Assembly (NCBI RefSeq): GCF_003721225.1
Contig: NZ_RIZI01000165.1
Span: 1 to 29,269, forward strand
Reading direction: 5' to 3'
Source: Acidithiobacillus sulfuriphilus
GTDB taxonomy: Bacteria; Pseudomonadota; Gammaproteobacteria; Acidithiobacillales; Acidithiobacillaceae
DNA length: 29,269 nt
Under the pieces are notes generated by a model. That model saw only the letters and a list, made by a program, of their open reading frames with translations. It was not told the origin of the DNA and did not search any database. Shown here piece after piece: positions 17,100 through 26,114 of the stretch. The stretch's first letter is position 1; every line of letters begins with the position of its first letter. A program made the translations under genes and the position numbers.

Positions 17100-17684
17100 A
17101 TGCATCACTCGGAAAAAGGAGCGGTATTGGTACTGGGCATCGGCAACATCCTGTGGGCCGACGAGGGATTCGGGGTGCGCGCGGTGGAAGCCCTGCACCA
17201 GGCCTATGAGTTTCCGGCGGAAGTGAAGCTCATGGATGGGGGTACACAGGGTCTTTATCTCCTCCCCCTCGTACAGGATGCCGATATCCTGGTGATCTTC
17301 GACGCCATCGACTACGGCTTGCCCGCAGGGACCCTTAAACTGGTGGACGATCATGATGTCCCCAGCTATCTGGGGGTAAAGAAAATGAGCCTGCATCAAA
17401 CCGGCTTTCAGGAGGTGCTGGCCTTGTCGGCTATTACGGGCCGCTATCCTGCCAAAGTCCGGCTCATTGGTGTTCAGCCCCTGGATCTCGATACTTACGG
17501 GGGAAGTCTAACAGAGCCGGTGCGTACCCAGATGGAGTCCAGCGTAGCGGCCGCCATCCATTTTCTTGTGGAACAGGGTTATCCACCTCGCCGACGGATG
17601 CGCGGATGTGTACCGGAGTCTTTGTGCCCGTCCTCCGTGAACCTTGCCCGCTACGAAGCCGGGATACCGCTGGGCGGACGCTGA
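17100..17684 (+). CDS. hupD: Hydrogenase maturation endopeptidase HupD/HyaD
   Basis: HupD removes the C-terminal tail of HupL after nickel insertion. The 194-aa product shows VLGIGNILWADEGFGVRAVEAL, with the conserved metal-sensing Glu, then VIFDAIDYG (Asp) and KKMSLHQTGFQEVL (His); these three residues are the nickel-contacting set in the HybD/HyaD family (peptidase M52). It lies 19 bases after hupC. Its substrate in this cluster is HupL only, as HupV has no tail. The C-terminal 30 residues (from about residue 160) are basic and variable. Confidence 0.95.
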   Translation: MHHSEKGAVLVLGIGNILWADEGFGVRAVEALHQAYEFPAEVKLMDGGTQGLYLLPLVQDADILVIFDAIDYGLPAGTLKLVDDHDVPSYLGVKKMSLHQTGFQEVLALSAITGRYPAKVRLIGVQPLDLDTYGGSLTEPVRTQMESSVAAAIHFLVEQGYPPRRRMRGCVPESLCPSSVNLARYEAGIPLGGR

Positions 17685-17685
17685 G

Positions 17686-17988
17686 ATGTGCCTAGGGATC
17701 CCCATGCAGGTTTTGGAGGTTGCCGCCGGTTTCGCCTGGTGCGAGGGACGGCTGGGCCGGAAGCGGATCGATATGCGCTTGGTAGGTGATCAGCCTCTGG
17801 GAACTTGGATCTTGGCCTTCATCGACGCGGCACGGGAGGTCTTGGATGAGGGGGAGGCGCAACGCATCAGTGCGGCTCTCGACGCATTGGCTGCAGCCAT
17901 GGCAGGCGAAGCGGTGGATGATGCCCTTTTCCCCGATCTGGCCGGACGGGAGCCCATGCTCCCAGAACACTTACGCCGACAGAATTAG
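17686..17988 (+). CDS. hupF: HupF, HypC-family hydrogenase chaperone
   Basis: HupF is a second HypC-type chaperone; the 100-aa protein begins MCLGIPMQVLEV, and the N-terminal Cys2 of this family binds the iron centre and the large-subunit precursor. Compared with HypC it carries a C-terminal extension (EPMLPEHLRRQN end), as in other HupF proteins. In Rhizobium HupF helps protect HupL when O2 is present; by family this is likely here too. The frame is open 14 codons further upstream, inside hupD; the ATG at 17686, one base after the hupD stop, is the only start that gives the MCLGIP N terminus. Confidence 0.93.
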   Translation: MCLGIPMQVLEVAAGFAWCEGRLGRKRIDMRLVGDQPLGTWILAFIDAAREVLDEGEAQRISAALDALAAAMAGEAVDDALFPDLAGREPMLPEHLRRQN

Positions 17989-17991
17989 GAG

Positions 17992-18414
17992 ATGAATATG
18001 GATGTTAGTACCTTGCGCTCCCTCCATTTGCGGCGACTGGTGGAGTACCATGGATTTTCCTGCGTCACCCAGGAGACGATAGATGCCTTTGCCAACAACG
18101 GGACCGTCGTGTTGTTTTTCGCAGGCGATCCTGCCCGTTATCCGGAGGCCAACGATGTGGCCGTGATATTGCCGGAACTGGCCGCGACGTTTTCCGGCCG
18201 CTTCCGGATTGCGGTCGTCGCCGCCGGGGCGGAAAAGTCACTGCAGGCGCGCTACGGGGTCACGGTGTGGCCGACTCTGGTCTTTTTGCAACAGGGCATC
18301 AAGCTGGGCGCCATTTCGCGGATGCGGGACTGGGGCGAATATCTGCGCGAAATCGCCCTGCTTCTGGAGCACGAACCAGCTTCAATCTCTCCTGCAGCCG
18401 AGGTGATGACATGA
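17992..18414 (+). CDS. hupG: HupG/HyaE, thioredoxin-fold hydrogenase chaperone
   Basis: HupG/HyaE binds the Tat signal of the small subunit and acts as a proofreading chaperone. The 140-aa product fits a thioredoxin fold with VVLFFAGDPARYPE where thioredoxin has its CxxC; both cysteines are missing, so it is not a redox enzyme, as is usual for HyaE. The cis-proline strand is visible in YGVTVWPTLVFLQQG. The start is ATG 17992, with an alternative at 17998, after AGGAG. It overlaps the start of hupH by four bases (ATGA). Confidence 0.9.
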   Translation: MNMDVSTLRSLHLRRLVEYHGFSCVTQETIDAFANNGTVVLFFAGDPARYPEANDVAVILPELAATFSGRFRIAVVAAGAEKSLQARYGVTVWPTLVFLQQGIKLGAISRMRDWGEYLREIALLLEHEPASISPAAEVMT

Positions 18415-19253
18415 AACGGATCGCTATTCCTATTGTTGAGGCGAGCCGTCCCGTAGCGGTTGAGGGCGGCCCTGATTATCTTCCCCTACCGGAGGAAATG
18501 GCGACGTATACCGCACCGTCGTTGCCGGACGACCCTGAGATGCTTCGTCGGGGAGGACAATTACTTGCGGCCATCGAACTGGAAATGGCGGCCTACCGAG
18601 TGGGCAACCCCAACCGGACGCTGGACATCACGGATGTGGGCGATCTCGGTCGCCGTTTTCTCGACGAGGCGTTGGGTAAGGGCGAGGTGGGCATCCGCTA
18701 CCGCGGAGACACCCCCATTCGGGCAGAAGAGTCCATCTTCGCAGGGTTATGGCGGGTCCGGTATTTGCGTGAGGATGGCCCACTCCTGCGGGACACGCTG
18801 GAGGTTGGGGATATCCCTCGCATGGCACGGGAGATGGCCTTCGCCACCGCGGCGGATGTGGACCTCCCAGATGCCGGGGCGCTGCCTCCGGGGGTAGTGA
18901 ACGCTCCCCACGTACTCGCGGAACTGGCAGCCAAGGTGCGGGTATTCCAGTCCGGCGACGCCTCCCATATGGTAAATCTGAGCCTGCTGCCCATGAGCCC
19001 GGAGGACTTCTCCTGGCTGGGAGGAATGCTGGGGGAAGGGCCGCTGGCCATCTTCTCCCGCGGCTATGGTACTTGTCGCATCCGCAGCACGCGCCTGCGT
19101 TATACTTGGTGGGTTCAGTATTATAATTCTAGCGATCTGCTGATTCTTAATACCCTGGAGGTCACTGACGTACCCCTGGTGGCGTGCGCCGCCCAGGAAG
19201 ATGTGGAGGACAGCGTAGCGCGCATACGAGAGGTGAGGGAGGTGTATGCATGA
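18411..19253 (+). CDS. hupH: HupH/HyaF, hydrogenase maturation protein
   Basis: The 280-aa product belongs to the HupH/HyaF family, which supports HupL/HupS maturation, particularly under O2, by a mechanism that is still not clear. Visible marks include EMATYTAPSLPDDPE, NRTLDITDVGDLGRRFLDEALGKGEV, ESIFAGLWRVRY, NAPHVLAELAAKVR, VNLSLLPMSPEDFSWLGGMLGEGP and the C-terminal TWWVQYYNSSDLLILNTLEV. The frame is open further upstream inside hupG; the ATG at 18411 overlaps the hupG stop and gives the normal family start. Its stop overlaps the hupI ATG. Confidence 0.92.
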   Translation: MKRIAIPIVEASRPVAVEGGPDYLPLPEEMATYTAPSLPDDPEMLRRGGQLLAAIELEMAAYRVGNPNRTLDITDVGDLGRRFLDEALGKGEVGIRYRGDTPIRAEESIFAGLWRVRYLREDGPLLRDTLEVGDIPRMAREMAFATAADVDLPDAGALPPGVVNAPHVLAELAAKVRVFQSGDASHMVNLSLLPMSPEDFSWLGGMLGEGPLAIFSRGYGTCRIRSTRLRYTWWVQYYNSSDLLILNTLEVTDVPLVACAAQEDVEDSVARIREVREVYA

Positions 19254-19480
19254 GCACGGCAAAGACCACCTTTGAGGGTTCCTACCTTGGGAACGACGAA
19301 TGCTTGTCCGATGACTCCCGCCTGGAGTGCAAGATTTGCTGGTATGTCTACGATCCGGTCGAAGGAGACGACGTATGGCAGATCCCGCCGGACACTCCTT
19401 TTGCCGCCCTGCCCGAGCACTGGCGCTGTCCTCGCTGTGACGGCGATAAAGAGCAGTTTATGATGATTCGGGAAAAGTGA
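19250..19480 (+). CDS. hupI: HupI, rubredoxin
   Basis: HupI is a 76-aa rubredoxin with the two iron-binding pairs CKIC and CPRC, and the core WYVYDPVEGDDVWQIPPDTPF between them. Rubredoxins in hup operons are linked to making the hydrogenase under O2, probably by delivering or protecting electrons during maturation. The chosen ATG (19250) overlaps the hupH stop; the frame is open further upstream but only this start gives a rubredoxin-length protein. The stop overlaps the hupJ GTG. Confidence 0.94.
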   Translation: MSTAKTTFEGSYLGNDECLSDDSRLECKICWYVYDPVEGDDVWQIPPDTPFAALPEHWRCPRCDGDKEQFMMIREK

Positions 19481-19989
19481 GGGTGCTGAACATGGGGCTG
19501 GACCGTGGCGAAAGGCCTCTATTGGCGACCCAGCGCCTGGTTGATGCTTTCCAGCGCGCCGCCGAGAGGCAACGGGGCCTTCCTTTCTTTCGTTCGGCAT
19601 TGGCGGTGGAAATCGTGGGCTTTCGTCCCTGGCAGGGTTGCCAAGCGGGCGCGTTGATTACGCCCTGGTTCATGAATTTGATCATCCTGCCAGGCCCGGA
19701 TATGGACTGGTCGGCATTTCCGGTAGGGGAACAACAGCGTTGGCATTTTCCCTCTGGCAGTTATGAATTCACTGGAGGGTACATTGGGAACCTGGGACCT
19801 TATCAATCCTGCGCCCTTCTTTCTCCTGCCCCCGATTTCGCTGACCAGGCCGCCGCACGTGCGGCGGCCTGGTCAGCGCTGGATTCCCTCTTTACTCCCG
19901 CCGATCCGGATTTGGAGCGGCGGCTTGCCCGCCCGCTGTCGCGACGCGGCTTCTTGGGTGGCAAATGGACCGGAGATCGGCGTCCATGA
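19477..19989 (+). CDS. hupJ: HupJ, HybE-family hydrogenase assembly chaperone
   Basis: HupJ (170 aa) belongs to the HybE/HupJ/HoxT family that assists small-subunit assembly. Family marks are RGLPFFRSALAVEIVGFRPW, CQAGALITPWFMNLIILPG, RWHFPSGSYEFTGGYIGNLG and SPAPDFADQ, and the C terminus has RPLSRRGFLGG, the twin-arginine-like tail common in HupJ. The start is GTG 19477, which overlaps the hupI stop (GTGA); an ATG five codons later is possible. A perfect 40-bp palindrome (19839-19878) lies within the DFADQ-to-ALDSLF segment. That segment has the usual family length, so the palindrome is not an insertion. Confidence 0.9.
   Translation: MRVLNMGLDRGERPLLATQRLVDAFQRAAERQRGLPFFRSALAVEIVGFRPWQGCQAGALITPWFMNLIILPGPDMDWSAFPVGEQQRWHFPSGSYEFTGGYIGNLGPYQSCALLSPAPDFADQAAARAAAWSALDSLFTPADPDLERRLARPLSRRGFLGGKWTGDRRP
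19839..19878. repeat. Perfect 40-bp GC-rich palindrome inside hupJ
   Basis: Bases 19839-19858 are the exact reverse complement of 19859-19878, with the centre CAC/GTG and no spacer. In RNA it folds to an 18-bp stem with a 4-base loop (ACGU). It encodes part of DQAAARAAAWSA in hupJ. No T-run follows, so it is not an obvious intrinsic terminator; it may slow RNA polymerase or ribosomes, protect an mRNA end, or form a cruciform. Confidence 0.9.
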
Positions 19990-21125
19990 AGGGGCCATGG
20001 GAGGACCTCGAAGGGAGGATCATGGTGGCCGTACACCTGGAGCGGGGGTATGTTGCCGATGTAACCGTGGCCTCCACCCGGCGGCCGGAGCTCTGTCGGG
20101 CCCTGGAAGGCATGCCCGTAAAAGCGGTGCCGTCCATGGTCGCCTTGTTGTTCCATGTTTGTAGCGCGGCCCAGGAGTGCGCCGCGCGCATCGCTTGTGA
20201 GCAAATCGCTGGCCTGCCGCCGACAGCCGGAGAGCAGAGCCGCCGTCAAATCCGCGTTGTCCTGGAAACCGTCAGAGAGCATGCTTGGGCAGTCTGCATA
20301 GAGTGGCCCCGACGCTTGGGCATGGCACCAGAAGTTGAGGCCTTCGCCGGCATCCGCAGTGCGCTACGGGCCATTGACGAGGGCTTGCCCGACTGGCCGG
20401 ACAAGCCGATGGAAGAAGGAACACTGCGGGCGCTTGCGCAGGCCATCGACCGGGCACTCGCTTTGGAGGGGAGGGTATGGGAAGGGCCCGGGGCGTTGCA
20501 CTCTTGGGTTACGGCTGGCATTTGTCCGGCCGCCCATTTTTTGCAAAAGGTTCGGGATGAAGATTTGGCCGAGTTCGGCCGCTGCTCGTTGCGGCCTGTG
20601 CCGGATATGATAGCCTGGGACCTCGATGGCGCATTGGCGGCGGATGTGGACCATCGCTTCGTGAGCCGTCCGGAATGGGAAGGCGATGCTTGCGAGACCG
20701 GCCCCTTGGTGCGGATGTCCGGCCACCCCTTGGTGGCGGAACTGTGGCAGCGGTATGGCAACGGATTGCTGACGCGGCTTGCCGCGCGGCTAGTGGAGTT
20801 AGTAGGGCTACCACCCCGTCTAGGGCAGTTGCTGGATGGTTTGTCCGGCAATGACGGTGTACTGGGGATTGGGGGAAACGGGGTGGGCCTGGGACAGGTG
20901 GAGGCGGCGCGCGGGCGGTTGGCGCACCGGGTGAAGGTGGAGGGCGACCGGGTGAGCCGCTACCAGATCCTGGCGCCGACGGAATGGAATTTCCATCCAC
21001 GCGGGCCGCTATGGCGTGGATTGGTAGGGCGGCCCGCCGGCAATGCGGATATTCTGCGGCGGCAGGTTGGTTTTCTGGCCGTTGCCCTGGATCCCTGCGT
21101 GGCGTTCACTGTACAGGTGACTTGA
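19986..21125 (+). CDS. hupK: HupK, large-subunit-like hydrogenase maturation protein
   Basis: HupK is a 379-aa maturation factor that looks like a shrunken hydrogenase large subunit. VCSAAQECAARIACEQ stands where RICGVCTG would be, YQILAPTEWNFHPRGPLW matches the HupL segment [15 protein letters not shown], and the C terminus ends LDPCVAFTVQ, keeping the DPC of DPCxxC but with Phe in place of the last Cys. It is thought to act as a scaffold for the Fe(CN)2CO group. I take the ATG at 19986 (overlapping the hupJ stop); the frame is open to 19965. Confidence 0.9.
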   Translation: MKGPWEDLEGRIMVAVHLERGYVADVTVASTRRPELCRALEGMPVKAVPSMVALLFHVCSAAQECAARIACEQIAGLPPTAGEQSRRQIRVVLETVREHAWAVCIEWPRRLGMAPEVEAFAGIRSALRAIDEGLPDWPDKPMEEGTLRALAQAIDRALALEGRVWEGPGALHSWVTAGICPAAHFLQKVRDEDLAEFGRCSLRPVPDMIAWDLDGALAADVDHRFVSRPEWEGDACETGPLVRMSGHPLVAELWQRYGNGLLTRLAARLVELVGLPPRLGQLLDGLSGNDGVLGIGGNGVGLGQVEAARGRLAHRVKVEGDRVSRYQILAPTEWNFHPRGPLWRGLVGRPAGNADILRRQVGFLAVALDPCVAFTVQVT

Positions 21126-21127
21126 TC

Positions 21128-21469
21128 ATGCATGAGTTGGCATTGTGTGAAGGAGTTCTACAGGCGTTGGAAGAGCAAGCGAAGATCCAGCACTTCGCCC
21201 GCGTACATGCGGTATGGCTGGAGATTGGCGCCTTATCCAGCGTGGAACCGGAAGCCTTACGCTTCAATTTCGATGTGATCATGCATGGCACCCTGGCCGA
21301 GGGATCCCGTCTCGAGATCGTGACGGTGCCTGCGCAGGCCTGGTGTCTTCCCTGCGGCGGAAAGGTATCCATCCGGCAATATTTCGACGCCTGCCCCCGA
21401 TGCGGCAGTCATCAGCTCCAGGTCGTCGAGGGCGAGGAACTGCGGATACAGCAATTGGAGGTGGAATGA
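21128..21469 (+). CDS. hypA: Hydrogenase nickel incorporation protein HypA
   Basis: HypA delivers nickel with HypB. The 113-aa protein starts MHELALCEG, with the strictly conserved nickel-binding His2, and has a zinc site from CLPC and CPRC (C-x2-C pairs). Length is normal. The frame stays open upstream within hupK, but only the ATG at 21128 gives the MHE N terminus. It lies 2 bases after the hupK stop, and the last base of its stop codon is the first base of the hypB ATG. Confidence 0.96.
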   Translation: MHELALCEGVLQALEEQAKIQHFARVHAVWLEIGALSSVEPEALRFNFDVIMHGTLAEGSRLEIVTVPAQAWCLPCGGKVSIRQYFDACPRCGSHQLQVVEGEELRIQQLEVE

Positions 21470-22365
21470 TGTGTACCGTATGCGGTTGCGGCGGTGGTGA
21501 GGCGAAGGTCGAGGGGCACGATCACCATGACCACCCCCACGATCCTCACGAGGATAACGGGCAGCATAGGCACGGCGGCGAAGCCCGGCCGGCCCACGTC
21601 CATGCGCCGGGCATGGAGGGGCGGCGCATGGTGCGGATCGAGCAGGACATCCTGGCCAAGAACCAGCGCCACGCCGACGCCAACCGCCGATATCTGGCCG
21701 AACTGGGCATCTTTGCGCTGAATCTGGTCTCCAGCCCTGGCTCGGGCAAGACCACACTGCTGGTGCGCACCGTCGAAGCCTTGCAACATCGTCTGCCGGT
21801 GGCGGTGATCGAGGGAGATCAGCAGACTGGCCGCGATGCGGAACGCATCCGTGCTACCGGTGTCCCTGCGCTGCAAATCAACACCGGCAAGGGTTGCCAC
21901 TTGGACGCCCACATGGTGGGGCATGGGCTGGAGCAAATGCAGCTTCCCGCCTGCGGGGTGCTCTTCATCGAAAATGTGGGAAACCTGGTTTGCCCGTCTG
22001 CCTTCGATCTCGGTGAGGCCCACAAGGTGGTGGTGCTCTCGGTGACCGAAGGGGAGGACAAGCCCCTCAAGTATCCGGACATGTTCCATGCCGCCGACCT
22101 CATGCTCCTCAATAAGGTCGACTTGTTGCCGTATCTGGAATTCGATGTGGACGCCTGCATCGACTATGCCCGGCGGATCAATCCGAAACTCGCGGTCCTG
22201 CAGGTCTCCGCCACCCGCGGCGACGGCATGGCCGCCTGGTTGGACTGGATCGAGAAGGGTGCCGGGCTGGCCCGCCATGACCGTGACAAAGTTCTGTGGG
22301 AACGAAAAACGGCCCTGGGACAAGAGCTGGCCGTCCTGCAATCGCGTCTGAGGGAGGCCAACTGA
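21469..22365 (+). CDS. hypB: Hydrogenase nickel incorporation GTPase HypB
   Basis: HypB is the GTPase that drives nickel insertion. The 298-aa protein begins [10 protein letters not shown], the CxxCGC high-affinity nickel site, followed by a histidine-rich stretch (HDHHDHPHD, about residues 21-46) that can store nickel. The GTPase domain has [13 protein letters not shown] (P-loop), [10 protein letters not shown], the metal-site segment [23 protein letters not shown] and LNKVDLL. The start at 21469 overlaps the hypA stop by one base; the stop overlaps the hypF ATG in the same way. Confidence 0.97.
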   Translation: MCTVCGCGGGEAKVEGHDHHDHPHDPHEDNGQHRHGGEARPAHVHAPGMEGRRMVRIEQDILAKNQRHADANRRYLAELGIFALNLVSSPGSGKTTLLVRTVEALQHRLPVAVIEGDQQTGRDAERIRATGVPALQINTGKGCHLDAHMVGHGLEQMQLPACGVLFIENVGNLVCPSAFDLGEAHKVVVLSVTEGEDKPLKYPDMFHAADLMLLNKVDLLPYLEFDVDACIDYARRINPKLAVLQVSATRGDGMAAWLDWIEKGAGLARHDRDKVLWERKTALGQELAVLQSRLREAN

Positions 22366-24698
22366 TGTTGCCCGTAGGCAGCCCTTCCGTGGCGGAGGTT
22401 GTCCGCTATCGCCTGCGGGTGCGTGGGCAGGTGCAGGGGGTGGGCTTTCGGCCCTTCGCCTACCGCCTGGCAACGGAACTGGGGCTCGGCGGATGGGTAC
22501 GCAATGACGGGCGGGGGGTGGACATGGAGGTGCAGGGCCCGCTTCCAGACCTGGAGCGCCTCATGCGGGACCTGCGCCTGAAGGCCCCGCCCCTCGCTCG
22601 GGTGGAGGGGATTGAAGTGCGGGAGATGGCACCCCGCCCCGCCTGTCCCAACTTCCTCATTGAGCAGAGTCGCACGGGCATGGTCCGCACCGGCGTTTCA
22701 CCGGATGCGGCGGTCTGCGATGCCTGCCTGGAAGAACTCTTCGATCCCGCGGACCGCCGTTACCGCTACCCCTTCATCAACTGCACCCATTGCGGCCCCC
22801 GCTATACCATCATCGGCGCCCTCCCTTATGACCGGCCCAATACCGCCATGGCGGGCTTCGGGTTATGCCCCGAATGCCGCCGCGAGTATGGGGAACCGCT
22901 GGACCGGCGTTTTCACGCCGAGCCGGTCGCCTGCCCTACCTGCGGTCCTCAACTCACGCTGCACGACGGGGAGGGGCTGGCGCTGGCGGTGCCGGATGTC
23001 CTTGCCGCCGCTCTGGGTCTGATCCGCGCCGGCCAAGTCCTGGCCGTCAAAGGCCTGGGTGGTTTCCATCTGGTCTGCGATGCCCGGCAGGGGGAAGCGG
23101 TGGCGCGCCTGCGCGCAGCCAAAATCAGGGCCGAAAAACCCTTCGCCGTCATGGCGGCAAACCGGGCCTCCCTTGCTCCTTGGGTCCGCTGCGACGACCA
23201 AGCGGCTCTGCTACTGGAATCCACCGCCCGCCCCATCGTGCTGCTGCCCAGGGAGCCGGGCGGAGACGATCAATTCCCCGGTGTGGCGCCGGGGCTCGCC
23301 TGGCTCGGAGTGATGCTGCCCTATACGCCACTCCATTACCTCCTCTTTCACGAGGCCGCGGGACGCCCCCGCGGCACGGCTTGGCTGCGGCAACCCCAGG
23401 ATCTGGTCTTGGTCTGCACCTCTGGCAACCCTCGCGGCGAACCGCTGGTAACGGACAATGACGAGGCATTTCGGCGCCTGCACGGGCTGGCCGACGCCTA
23501 TGTGGTGCACGACCGCGATATCCTGGTCCGCTGCGACGACAGCGTGCTGCAGTCGAATCGGGGCGCTCCGGTCTTCATCCGCCGGGCCCGGGGCTATGCC
23601 CCCGCACCCATAAAGCTGCCCGCTCGCGGTCCTTCGGTTCTGGCGCTGGGGGGAACGCTCAAGAATACCATCTGCCTGACCCGTGGCGACGAGGCCTTCG
23701 TCTCCCAGCACCTGGGTGACCTGGACAACGTCGCCGCCCGCACGGCCCTCGAAGAGACGGTGGCTCATCTTCTCAAGGTGCTGGACATCCGCCCGGAGCG
23801 GGTGGCCCACGACCTCCACCCGGATTTCCACAGCAGCCGTTTCGCCCTGGCGTTCGCCGCTGCCCATGGCCTGCCGGCGGTGGCCGTTCAGCACCATCAC
23901 GCCCATATCGCCGCCGTCATGGCCGAGCATGCTCTGCGGGGATCTTGCCTCGGACTGGCCCTGGACGGAGTGGGATTGGGGAGTGATGGAACGCCGTGGG
24001 GTGGGGAGTTGCTCCGGGTGGAAGAAGGTGGGTTTCAGCGCTTGGGACACCTGCGTCCCCTAGCCCTGCCGGGCGGCGACCGGGCCGCTCGGGAGCCCTG
24101 GCGCATGGCGGCGAGCGCACTGCACGCCCTGGGCCGGGGCAGCGAGATCATCCATCGCTTTCCCCATGAGGGCGCGGAGGTGGTAGCCCGGATGCTGGAG
24201 CGGGGCATCAACGCGCCATTCACCAGCAGCGCCGGGCGGCTCTTCGATGCCGCAGCCGGGCTCCTGGGCGTCAAGGACCGTGCAAACTTCGAGGGGCAGG
24301 CCGCCATGCTGCTGGAAGGGCTGGCCCTGTGCCGGGGAGGCACGCCACCCCTGGGGGATGGCTACGTCCTGGGGGAGAATGGCATCCTCGATCTGCTGCC
24401 ATTGCTCGATCACCTGGCCGACTTGGGCGACCCGGACCTCGGGGCGGCCATCTTCCATGCCACCCTGGCCGGCGGCCTGGTGGAATGGGCGGTCCAGGCC
24501 TGCGCCCGCACCGGGATCGGGCGGGTGGCCCTGGGCGGCGGCTGCTTTCTCAACGGGATCCTACGGACGGCGGTGCGGGAAGGGCTGGAAAGGATGGGCA
24601 TCGAGGTGTACGAGGCGCGGCGGCTGCCGCCCAATGACGGCGGCCTGAGCCTGGGGCAAGCCTGGGTGGCGCAGGCCGTCCTGCTGCAAAAGGAGTGA
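22365..24698 (+). CDS. hypF: Carbamoyltransferase HypF
   Basis: HypF activates carbamoyl phosphate and transfers carbamoyl to the C-terminal Cys of HypE, the source of the cyanide ligands. The 777-aa protein has an acylphosphatase domain ([17 protein letters not shown]), a zinc-finger block with four C-x2-C pairs (CDAC, CTHC, CPEC, CPTC, about 118-192), a YrdC-like domain ([29 protein letters not shown]) and a Kae1-like domain with [14 protein letters not shown] and [10 protein letters not shown]. The start at 22365 overlaps the hypB stop by one base; an upstream in-frame start lies inside hypB and would add 23 unconserved residues. Confidence 0.96.
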   Translation: MLPVGSPSVAEVVRYRLRVRGQVQGVGFRPFAYRLATELGLGGWVRNDGRGVDMEVQGPLPDLERLMRDLRLKAPPLARVEGIEVREMAPRPACPNFLIEQSRTGMVRTGVSPDAAVCDACLEELFDPADRRYRYPFINCTHCGPRYTIIGALPYDRPNTAMAGFGLCPECRREYGEPLDRRFHAEPVACPTCGPQLTLHDGEGLALAVPDVLAAALGLIRAGQVLAVKGLGGFHLVCDARQGEAVARLRAAKIRAEKPFAVMAANRASLAPWVRCDDQAALLLESTARPIVLLPREPGGDDQFPGVAPGLAWLGVMLPYTPLHYLLFHEAAGRPRGTAWLRQPQDLVLVCTSGNPRGEPLVTDNDEAFRRLHGLADAYVVHDRDILVRCDDSVLQSNRGAPVFIRRARGYAPAPIKLPARGPSVLALGGTLKNTICLTRGDEAFVSQHLGDLDNVAARTALEETVAHLLKVLDIRPERVAHDLHPDFHSSRFALAFAAAHGLPAVAVQHHHAHIAAVMAEHALRGSCLGLALDGVGLGSDGTPWGGELLRVEEGGFQRLGHLRPLALPGGDRAAREPWRMAASALHALGRGSEIIHRFPHEGAEVVARMLERGINAPFTSSAGRLFDAAAGLLGVKDRANFEGQAAMLLEGLALCRGGTPPLGDGYVLGENGILDLLPLLDHLADLGDPDLGAAIFHATLAGGLVEWAVQACARTGIGRVALGGGCFLNGILRTAVREGLERMGIEVYEARRLPPNDGGLSLGQAWVAQAVLLQKE

Positions 24699-24702
24699 GA
24701 TC

Positions 24703-24948
24703 ATGTGCCTGGCGGTCCCCGTGCGGGTCGAACGATTGCTGGATAACGAGATGGCGGTGGTCGAGATGGATGGCCTGCGCAAAGAGATCTCCCTGGCCCT
24801 GGTGGATGGGGTCCGGGAGGGCGATTACGTAATCCTCCACGTGGGCTATGCGTTGACCCGCCTGGACCCGGAGGAGGCGGAACGGACCTTGGCGCTCTTC
24901 GCCGAGTTGGCTAACCGACTGGATGACCTGGGAGAGGTACGGCCATGA
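24703..24948 (+). CDS. hypC: Hydrogenase maturation chaperone HypC
   Basis: HypC (81 aa) carries the iron centre between HypD and the large-subunit precursor, using N-terminal Cys2. It starts [12 protein letters not shown] and keeps [22 protein letters not shown]. It is the general partner, whereas HupF further upstream is the hup-specific paralogue. AAAGGAG precedes the ATG by 7-8 bases, partly within the end of hypF. The stop overlaps the hypD ATG. Confidence 0.96.
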   Translation: MCLAVPVRVERLLDNEMAVVEMDGLRKEISLALVDGVREGDYVILHVGYALTRLDPEEAERTLALFAELANRLDDLGEVRP

Positions 24949-26114
24949 AATATGTCGACGAGTTTCGCGACGGTACCCTGGCCTGCGGTCTGGCGCGCGC
25001 CATCGCCGCCGAGGTCCGGCCGAGCCGGGACTATCATCTGATGGAATTTTGCGGCGGGCATACCCATGCGGTCTCCCGCTATGGCATTCAGGACCTGTTG
25101 CCGCCCAATGTCCGCCTGATTCACGGGCCCGGCTGCCCGGTCTGCGTCCTGCCCATCGGCCGCATCGACAGCGCGATCGCCCTGGCCCAAGAGCACGACG
25201 TCATCCTCTGTACCTATGGCGATGTGCTGCGCGTTCCGGCCTCGGAACGCCGGAGCCTGCTCCAGGCCAAGGCGGCCGGGGCCGATGTCCGCATGGTCTA
25301 TTCCAGCCTGGATGCCTTGCGCATTGCCCAGGAGACCCCGGACCGGGAGGTGGTCTTCTTTGCTATCGGTTTCGAGACGACCACCCCGCCCACCGCCGCG
25401 GCCGTCCGCCAAGCCAAGGCCCTGGGGCTCAAAAACTTCACGGCATTCTGTAACCACGTACTGACCCCTGCCGCCATCCGCGGAATCCTGGATTCGACCG
25501 CGCCGGAAGGGACGGGTAGAGCGAAGGGGGCCCGTCTGGATGGCATCATCGGGCCGTCCCATGTCAGCACGGTGATCGGCAGCCGCCCCTATGAGTTTGT
25601 CGCCGAGCAGTACCAGCGACCGGTGGTGATCGCGGGCTTCGAGCCCCTGGATGTGATGCAGTCCATCCTCATGCTGATCCGCCAAATCAATGCCGGACGG
25701 GCGGAGGTGGAGAACGAATTCACCCGCGCCGTCAACCGCGACGGCAATCACAAGGCCCAGACCCTGGTGGCCGAGGTCTTCGATCTGCGGCCCGCCTTCG
25801 AGTGGCGCGGCCTGGGCGTCATCCCCTACAGTGCGCTGTGCATCAACGCCGCCTACGGGGACTTCGACACCGAGCGCCGTTTTCCCATCCCTTATCGGGC
25901 GGTGGCCGACCACAAGGGTTGCGAGTGCGGCGCCATTCTTCGCGGGGTCAAGAAGCCCCAGGACTGTCGGCTCTTCGGCACCGCCTGCATACCGGAAAAC
26001 CCCGTGGGCTCGTGCATGGTGTCTTCCGAAGGGGCCTGCGCCGCCCACTACACCTATGGCCGCTACCGGGATTACCGGGACGCCGGCCCCACCCGGAAGG
26101 CGGTGAACGACTGA
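24945..26114 (+). CDS. hypD: Hydrogenase maturation protein HypD
   Basis: HypD is the iron-sulfur scaffold on which Fe(CN)2CO is built. The 389-aa product has the conserved active motifs [11 protein letters not shown] (Cys for the iron), [23 protein letters not shown] and CNHVLTP, and four C-terminal cluster cysteines within [17 protein letters not shown] and [17 protein letters not shown]. Length is slightly over the family average of about 370. The ATG overlaps the hypC stop, and the last base of the stop is the first base of the hypE ATG. Confidence 0.97.
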   Translation: MKYVDEFRDGTLACGLARAIAAEVRPSRDYHLMEFCGGHTHAVSRYGIQDLLPPNVRLIHGPGCPVCVLPIGRIDSAIALAQEHDVILCTYGDVLRVPASERRSLLQAKAAGADVRMVYSSLDALRIAQETPDREVVFFAIGFETTTPPTAAAVRQAKALGLKNFTAFCNHVLTPAAIRGILDSTAPEGTGRAKGARLDGIIGPSHVSTVIGSRPYEFVAEQYQRPVVIAGFEPLDVMQSILMLIRQINAGRAEVENEFTRAVNRDGNHKAQTLVAEVFDLRPAFEWRGLGVIPYSALCINAAYGDFDTERRFPIPYRAVADHKGCECGAILRGVKKPQDCRLFGTACIPENPVGSCMVSSEGACAAHYTYGRYRDYRDAGPTRKAVND

